A DNA stretch of 64,000 nucleotides, from NCBI GenBank assembly GCA_030512335.1, contig JAULSU010000005.1:2046001-2110000 (forward strand), given 5' to 3'. The position numbers and the translations under genes are program-made. The DNA comes from Immersiella caudata (lineage: Eukaryota > Ascomycota > Sordariomycetes > Sordariales > Lasiosphaeriaceae). Positions 57,456-64,000 of this stretch are shown piece by piece (positions within the stretch are counted from its first letter, which is position 1; every line of letters begins with the position of its first letter). The notes beneath the pieces were generated by a model, which ran no database searches, was not told where the DNA came from, and saw only the letters and a program-made list of their open reading frames with translations.

Positions 57456-57528
57456 CCCCCTATGGTGTAATCGGAAGCGCGTTAGACTGTTAATCTGGAG
57501 GCTGTAAGTTCGAACCTTACCGGGGGAG
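57456..57528 (+). tRNA. tRNA-Asn (anticodon GTT)
   Basis: A 73-nt cloverleaf: acceptor CCCCCTA...CGGGGGA (five of seven positions pair, one of them G-U), D-arm GTGTAATCGGAAGCGC, anticodon stem TTAGA/TCTGG around the loop CTGTTAA with anticodon GTT, and T-arm GTAAG-TTCGAAC-CTTAC with the discriminator G at 57528. There is no intron. The two acceptor mismatches (first and seventh pairs) are unusual and could mean a tRNA-derived pseudogene. Confidence 0.65.
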
Positions 57529-57727
57529 ATTCTAACTTTTCACACCTTATAAGCTGATAAAGGGAATTCTGGGAAGTGGAGACCCTTGCTTGGGTGGCCA
57601 AATCTTACAGCGACCCGCAGACGTTCGCCGAGTTGTTATTATTTTGCTCTCTAGGTACAACATATCAGGCCTATTCCCCTGTCCCTGTCCCTGTCCGAGC
57701 GAGCCGCTAGGTTCCGAACTCAGAGCA

Positions 57728-59241
57728 ATGCAGGATGGTTCTGAACCAGCAGCGCAACAACACCCGTACCTAATGAGTAACGCGCCGCCAGCCTTCCACC
57801 GGAACAGCATGCTCCAGCTCACCCAGCTGCCCTCCTACGGTCCCTTCCTCGACGCGCACCAGTTCGAGGCCCCTCCACCTTTGCTATCCCACGGCCTATT
57901 CCGCATGCTCCAAAGCAACGGCGACCCTCACCAACTCCACGGGCACTACACTGACCTCTCCGACCCACCAGACCTCTACGCGTCGCTAAACGAGGAGCAG
58001 ATCCCCCCTCCACCAGAGGACATGAACCCCGAAGACCCAGATCTGGTCCCCCACGAGCAGGAGTTGCGATTCGACGGCGACCTGTACACGCCGAGGTGGG
58101 TGCGCGGCCACGGCAACAAGCGAGAAGGGTGGTGCGGCATCTGCAAGCCCGGTCGATGGCTCGTCCTCAAAACTCCGCATTCTGGTACGACAAGAGCTTC
58201 ACCCACGGAATCAGCGCCGCGACGGGATCTCCCTTCCAGGAACCGCAAGAAACCCGACGGATGGACGGGAACCCGGATGTCTGGGAGGGTCTCTGTGGGA
58301 GCTGCAACGACTGGATCGCGCTGGTGAGCAGTAAGAAGAAGGGGACTACTTGGTTCAGGCATGCGTACAAGGTAGGCAGGCCCGCAGGAAATTCACTGCT
58401 GGGATATTGTGAGAAAGAAACATTTGGACTGACAGGAGAAACAGTGCCACACTCATCCCAAAATCAAGGACGCACCAAAACGTCGACGGGAAAGTAGTAA
58501 CACCCGCGCCTTGGCTGCTTCGACCATGGCAAAGCCCAAGATGGAACCCCCGCCGGTGCCGCAGCAACCCCTGACGCCTCAGATGACGCCTGTCAATATG
58601 TCTGTTGCGAATACGCCGACTCCTACGCCGGCAAGGCCGACAACGGCATGTCAGGACGAGCAGCAGCAGCAGCAGCAGCAGCCAAACGAGGTAAAAGAGG
58701 AGCAACATGACCCTCAACTGCAGCAAATCCAGACGTCACCTCAGCGGCAGCAGGAGCAGGAGATGGAAGCCCAGCAGCAACAAGCTCAACAAAACCACCA
58801 GCAGCAGTTCCAGCAACAACAGCAGCAACAACAACAAGAGCAGCAGTTCCAGCAGCAGCAACAACAACAAAACCACCAACAAGCCCTATCCTAGCTTCAA
58901 CACCACCAAAACCAACACCCATCCCAGCAGGTAGACCCACCCCCAAAACCCATCCCAGTGCAAATCCACCACCCGCAACACCAGCAACAACACCAGCAAC
59001 AACACCAGGGTCACCATCAAGGGCAACAAATCCATCTGCAGCCTCCACCAATGCAACCACGCCGTTACCAGATGAGCGGAGGGCACGGGCACGGGCACAT
59101 GGGCGCACAGCAAGGGCAACAACACGTCCCGCGACAACTAAACATCCAGATCCCGCAGCCAACATACCACCCCCCTCAGCAGCTGAGGAAGACGATTATC
59201 AGTCCGATTCCGATGGGGGAGGGGTTTGGGAATATGATCTG
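57728..59241 (+). pseudogene. Rua1-type C-terminal-domain transcription regulator with a frameshift and an in-frame TAG
   Basis: ATG 57728 opens a Pro/His-rich N-terminus. The Rua1 C-terminal domain follows: TPRWVRGHGNKREGWCGICK, then (one frame over) SAFWYDKSFTHGISAATGSP, NPDVWEGLCGSCNDWIALVS and KKKGTTWFRHAYK-CHTH, the last spanning a GT-AG intron (58372-58444). Between GRWLVLK and NSAFWYD an A-run of four (58169-58172) is one base short of the needed frame. Downstream is a Gln-rich tail of some 200 residues, and within it a TAG (58891-58893) interrupts an otherwise open frame that runs on as LQHHQNQHPSQQ to TGA 59239-59241. Rua1-type proteins are zinc-binding activators (founding member: a glycolipid cluster regulator in Ustilago). 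Correcting the A-run alone would leave a functional-looking DNA-binding domain, so this may be a real gene with one assembly error and a shortened polyQ tail. Confidence 0.75.
58655..59140 (+). repeat. CAG/CAA-rich polyglutamine-coding tract
   Basis: Dense CAG and CAA codons (for example seven in a row from about 58660, and runs around 58800-58870) encode Gln-rich sequence with His and Pro. This is compositional and prone to length change. It contains the single TAG at 58891. Confidence 0.85.
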
Positions 59242-60685
59242 ACCTGACCTGCCACACGTCTCTCCTTAATGGGCCGGGCAACGACCACCTCTCACTCACT
59301 CGCCCTTAATGAAAACGGGTATTACTATCCCTGCTTCTCACTCACGATCTTTTTGTCTGCGTTATCCAAAACTCCCCTCCGCGATGCGATACCATCACTT
59401 TTTCTTTACATGCAACGGTCACGAATATCTGAGAAACAAATACGAGACTGGACTGGCTGGCACTGGTGGCGACGAATCTTGTCTCGTTCGGGTTTGATAC
59501 CAATACCAAATAGACGGGTGAACGAAAGTTGTGATGATCCGTAATGTCTTTCTCTCTATTTTTTACCCTCAGCACGACACGTTTTTTACGTTTTTACTTT
59601 CTTTTATATAGCCTTACTTTCTTTTCTTTTTTATGCTCTCTATACTGTCTGTTGAGGATGGGATGATATGGAAGGGGACTAAGGAAAGTTTGTTGGCACG
59701 GGGGTTGCTGAGGACGGAGGAAGAAGATACCACTGGTGACGAGGTTCAAATAGGTCAGACTAACTGGCGATGAAATGGATGATGCTATGCTATGCTTGAG
59801 ATTCCTTGCCCGTGTCTGTGATATGTCTTGTTGTACGCGTGCTAGGACTGAACTTCGCGACAACCCCGCCGTGTAGACTAGACCAGGCTTGTTCGGCATG
59901 CTGTGTCCTTCTTTGGAGCTACGGATCTTGAGCACCCCTGGAGTCCAGGGGAGGTTCTTAGTGAGGGATACACGGGTCCATTGTTGTGATAGCTGGCTAG
60001 TGAGGCTCAGGCATGCATTCCGTGACTATTGTTGTCTCTGCACGTACACAGAGTTACAGTCACTGTACAAGTAAGTCCCCAGGGCACGTTATCGATAAGT
60101 TGCCTTACCACTGGGGGTTGCTAGACAGGTACCTAGCCAGAAGACAGAGGTATGGTTTGTTTATAGTCTGGCATTCAGTATCATGCTATACTGTACGACT
60201 TGGCCTCCTCAGGTAACGTACCTCTAGCTAAGTGCCGCCGCAGTTTTGTGACCATGTTCGTCACACATAGGACCAAGAGAACAGGCCACGATGGGGCCAG
60301 ACTGTTCTACTTACTGTTGTGAGAACATTACACGACGCCTACGTCGTACTAAGATATGTGGCTGAACCTCTGTCCCAACGCATCCCTCGCTGGGTCTCGA
60401 CTCTCACAACACTTTGCCATCGTATGATGTCAAGGACAATCGCATGAAGAATCAGCTGATTGTATAGGTCCCGTTTCGTGTAGAGAGAACCTTTTCGGTC
60501 ATGTGTAAGGACAGAGAAGCACTTGAGCCGTGGGTTAACGTTAGAGGAGTGAGGCCTTCCCTTAATGTATAAGTACCACTTCCATTTTGTCATGATGCGA
60601 TCGTGACAAGGACGCAAGGGCTCTTATTGACTGCCAAGGCTTCTACCTCGTTCTATCTCTACCTAGTATTGCTGAGCCAGTCAAC
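59242..60685. other. Intergenic, no supported gene
   Basis: About 1.4 kb with no gene. It has T-rich stretches just after the Rua1-type gene (59550-59640), probably its 3' UTR and terminator zone, and several very short frames. Confidence 0.45.
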
Positions 60686-62171
60686 ATGGGTATCGGAGGC
60701 TACCTTAGCCTCATCAACATCACCCCTTGGACCATGATAAGGGGCGACCAAAGCTCTTATCAAATGAACAGTTGGGACTTCCCACAGACTCTAAAACCGT
60801 GTAAGCCATCCCTCAATACCTTCTATGACTACCTTACCTAGGTCAATGCATTCTGTTAATACATCTAAATCTACAGTCTCGCAAACCGAGGTCTACATCG
60901 AGAGGGAGTATCTCCCGTTTGGAACAGTATCAGACACCCAAGCAGGCGTGACCTACATGCTCGCGGCAGATGATCTCCAGACGTCAGCGGACTCTTTAAG
61001 CTACCAGATCCACTACACAGCGCCGGACGGCCACGAGGATGGCGCCGTCGAGGTGATACTCTCCAACTTGCAAACCCCCGAGACTGCCAAAGGGGGAGCC
61101 ATCAACCTCGGATTCTCGGCGAATGCCGTGGCATCCGACCACATCACCACGCCGTGGATTCTCTCCGGTCTCCTCTTCGAATTCTCAGCCAACGACATCT
61201 CTTCTGCTTGGATGAGCCGCGACCTCGGAACGCTGGGTTGTCGAATTCTCCGACACATCTGCCTCCCAGGGTCACACGACGCCGGCATGTCGAGACGCGA
61301 TGGCGGCACTGTATTCGGCACCGAAGGCCGAACGCGTACGCAGCACCTCGACATTGGGCAGCAGTTGGCCCAGGGTATTCGCTATTTCGACCTCAGACCT
61401 GTTATCAGTGACGGCCAGTATAAAACCGGACACTACAGCCACATATCAGGCAGTTTCCAAGGTGCCAACGGGCAGAGCTTCGACGAGATAATCAACCAGG
61501 TCAACGACTACACCGACAAGCACAGTGAACTGGTCATTTTGTATCTGTCGGGAACCTACAACACCGACCTCGGCCCCGATAGTTACCGAGCATTCAACCA
61601 GGACGAGTGGGACGGGCTGCTCTCCCAGCTCGCACAAGGCCTACATCACCTCTCCTCGGCTCCCTCTCTCTTCCCCGGCACAGACATTGGCTGGCTCAGG
61701 CTCGACACCTTCATCTCCGCCACCTCGGCGGCCGTGATCGTCGTCGTAGACGACAAAGACATCGACCTAGGCTCCCGCGAAGGCCACGGCTTCATCAGCA
61801 GCACCCGCTTCTCTCTCGTGAACGAATACTCCAACACGAACGACAAGGACAAAATGGCAGACGACCAGTTCGACAAGTTGAATCGGTACCGCGGAGGATC
61901 CATCGATGGCGATAGCGGATTCCTCATGTCGTGGACACTGACCCTTTCCACATCGGACACCATCGGCGGCACAAGCGTTCTGACGTTGGCCGACTGGGCC
62001 AACAACGCCCTTTACTCGGCGGGGTACTTCTGGGATCGTTATGTGAAAACTCCTCTCGTGTTTCCCAATGTTCTGATGATTGACGATGTCCCCGATGACG
62101 GGCGCTTCCGGGCCTTGGTCTTTGGTATTAATTGGATGCTCGGCTGGTCAGGAATCCCATCCGCGTGCTGA
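60686..62171 (+). CDS. PI-PLC X-domain (PLC-like phosphodiesterase) protein
   Basis: Exon 1 (60686-60800, starting MGIGGYLSLINITPWTMIRG) joins exon 2 (60877-62171) across a 76-nt intron, giving 469 aa. The N-terminal 130 residues (SYQMNSWDFPQTL then VYIEREYLPFG) look like a beta-sandwich found ahead of the PLC barrel in fungal homologues. The TIM-barrel X domain has catalytic His172 in CLPGSHDAGMS, the RYFDLRP strand (208-214) and the second His in YKTGHYSH (near 224). There is no clear signal peptide and no Y domain, so it is of the bacterial-like single-domain type that cleaves phosphatidylinositol or GPI-like lipids. A single-frame reading would miss exon 1 and start at 60825. Confidence 0.85.
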
Positions 62172-63227
62172 ATCCCAACCTGTACAATTTAAACAAAGGA
62201 GCAAGCAGGAAGAACAGGAGAGATTGAGTCCAGGACGTGAGAGGCCACGGCGTAGCAGTGGAGAGCAAGCCAAAAAGGCTGGAAGGCGGCTGGAACTGGC
62301 AGAGCTCCGCCGTGTATGGAACGTCTTGAGGGAGAAGGATGATCTGCTTTCAGGTAGCGAGCTTGAGCAAGAATCTATTCTGGGAAGCTGTCACGGCATC
62401 TCCAGGCTGGCAAACAGAGGGAGAGTCCAACCATCCAGGCCCTGGTTGACATCTCCCGGTTCACGGCGCCTGTTTGACATGTTGGGCAGCGATGAGGCTT
62501 GAAGTTTAATCTCCGAGTAATTCGTGCGTCGAATATCGATGTCGTCAACTGTTGTTGGTGGTGGATGATGGTTTGCGGGGGCATTCGGCCGAGCAGGGAT
62601 CTAAAGTGCTTGCAGGTTAGAAGCGCCTCAGTGGTCTTAGAGACTGCAAAGCGCCTCAGAATCCACGTCGGACGCCAGCCTATTGGGCCAGGAGCCCAGC
62701 CACGGCAAGCGCAGCGTTCCTCTTCTTTCGCAGTAGCACGGTCATTTCGGGTCTCCGGCTTACTACGCGGTAGCGGGTTTATTTCTCTCTTGACAGGGAA
62801 GCCTAAACTATCTCCGGCTCAAACATCACGATTGATCACAGGGCAGGCCCACTCAGGTTGGATTTCCACTACCTGAGCGGATCCGCCTAAAACTCGTTCC
62901 CCATTGGCCTGAAAGCTTGGTCAAATACATACATTCCTCCCATCCAATTGTATCGACCGAAAAACTAAAGCTCCTCCTCCTCCTCCTCCCTCCCCCGCCC
63001 CTATCTTATCGACCCTGCCGACCACACGTCAACAGGCACGAGGTCGTAACAAATATCAGGAAGACTAAGGCGATCAAACCAGGGCTAGATAACCTCCTTA
63101 GTAGCGTTAAAAACGTAAATAAAGTCAACCCCCTTAACGTGCGTGATAAGCGAGTCGTACGGATAAGCGAGTCGTACACTTTCCACCACCCTACCACAAC
63201 AATCCTCAATTACACAACCACAACACT
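62172..63227. other. Intergenic, no supported gene
   Basis: Contains a charged plus-strand frame near 62200-62500 (ELAELRRVWNVLREKDDLLS) without a start or domain, and plain DNA elsewhere. It ends at the transposase relic. Confidence 0.4.
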
Positions 63228-64000
63228 AGGAAATAACAATAACTGAATCAGAAACAGATGAATCAGACGATTCTGCAGCCTCCTGGCAAGTGCGCGCATT
63301 ATGGCCAGGCTTACCGCACACGCCACAACACTGAATCTTCGTACGAGGGCCCCCTGCACCACCACCACTTTGACGTGTTTCCTAAGCCAACTGTTCACCC
63401 AAGGCCTTCTGATCCAGTAAATCCTGTGCCTCCTATACAGTAAGTGACCCTCCAAGCCTTACACGCGTTTTTTTAGCCCTCCGTCACTTATTAAGCCCCT
63501 TATTGGCCTTTCGTAATACGGAGACCTCCGTACGGAGAAGTGCCACCTCGTGCATCACAGCCATTGTACCTTTGGCTAATCGATCCACAGCCATCAGCAT
63601 AGAGGTTAGTGAGCTGCCCTAATAGTTGGAAATTCGATTTTTAATAAACACTGATTGTGAGGTGGCCTCTCGAGGGTTGTGTGGCGTTTGGGAGACCCAG
63701 GGTAGTGGTGTGGTTAGGCCTGAGGTTAGGGGTGTTAGGGTTCGAATACGCATATCCAGCTTCGATATTACCCTCTCTGGATCGTATGGTATAAGGCCGG
63801 CGCCAGCAAAACCCCCCTTGATGTTTTTTTCTGTGATTAAAGTAAAAAAGGCCGTTTTAAACACACAGAGAAATTCCAACTTGCTGATATGTGTGATATT
63901 CATCCGTATCAACTGCTCAATTTTATAGCCGTACGCTTTCTTCAGCGGCCCAAAACAACCAACATCTAATGGCTGAAGTAGGTGTGAGGAGTGCGCAGGC
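63228..64000 (-). mobile_element. Fot1/pogo-type DDE transposase relic, C-terminal part, RIP-like stops
   Basis: The minus strand from the right edge reads AHSSHLLQPLDVGCFGPLKK (the block around the last catalytic Asp of pogo/Tigger-like DDE transposases), then TEKNIKGGFAGAGLIPYDPE and SKLDMRIRTLTP. It continues through a coiled stretch to a CCHC knuckle CGVCGKPGHNARTC (about 63300) and the end near 63228. Four stop codons interrupt the frame at about 63620, 63484, 63437 and 63398: three TAG where relatives have Gln (CAG) and one TGA where Arg (CGA) is expected. All are C-to-T changes, the signature of RIP. The 5' part and the left inverted repeat lie outside the window. Confidence 0.88.

Overview
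The window is nuclear DNA of a filamentous ascomycete (Pezizomycotina, most like a Sordariomycete). The evidence is short GT-AG introns of about 34-82 nt (one of 417 nt), CTAAC-like branch sites, and fungus-specific families: HET, fungal rhodopsin-like, Rua1-type and HeLo-like/STAND N-terminal domains, and a Fot1/pogo transposase. Many of the real genes are spliced, and I rebuilt them by joining frames at canonical splice sites. All family names come from motif recognition, because no database search was possible.

Layout. 0-6 kb: 5' part of a FAR1-type DNA-binding protein, a wrecked cytochrome P450 pseudogene and a secreted carboxylesterase. 6-16 kb: a fused protein (HeLo-like STAND N-terminus plus a UBC4-like E2 domain whose catalytic Cys is Ser) lying between two direct repeats, then a repeat-bearing gene-poor stretch, an alpha/beta hydrolase, a decayed gene and a small Cys-containing protein. 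16-24 kb: a protein kinase, a TRI14-family gene with a late frameshift, a PAP2 lipid phosphatase, a broken GAL80-like oxidoreductase and an ankyrin protein with ten near-identical repeats. 24-34 kb: AT-rich gene-free DNA, a broken transcription-factor-like gene, two divergent HET genes and a C2H2 regulator. 34-40 kb: an 18-exon GMP synthase and a membrane protein. 40-49 kb: gene-poor debris, a rhodopsin-like membrane protein and a large pseudogene. 49-64 kb: an ABCC transporter, a second C2H2 regulator, a tiny membrane protein, a tRNA-Asn(GTT), a Rua1-type regulator with two lesions, a PI-PLC-X protein and a decayed pogo transposase at the right edge.

How it fits together. This looks like accessory, fast-evolving sequence. 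Candidate nonself-recognition genes (HeLo-like/E2 fusion, repeat-homogenised ankyrin protein, divergent HET pair) are interspersed with pseudogenes. Several pseudogenes and the transposon relic carry CAG-to-TAG, CGA-to-TGA or TGG-to-TAG changes, as expected from repeat-induced point mutation (RIP). The most intriguing single items are the Cys-to-Ser E2 fused to a HeLo-like domain, the intron-dense GMP synthase copy, the homogenised ankyrin array and the two C2H2 paralogues sharing an 8-nt first coding exon. No complete secondary-metabolite backbone gene is visible. Four otherwise good reading frames break at or near a short homopolymer, so assembly error must be excluded before calling them natural pseudogenes.
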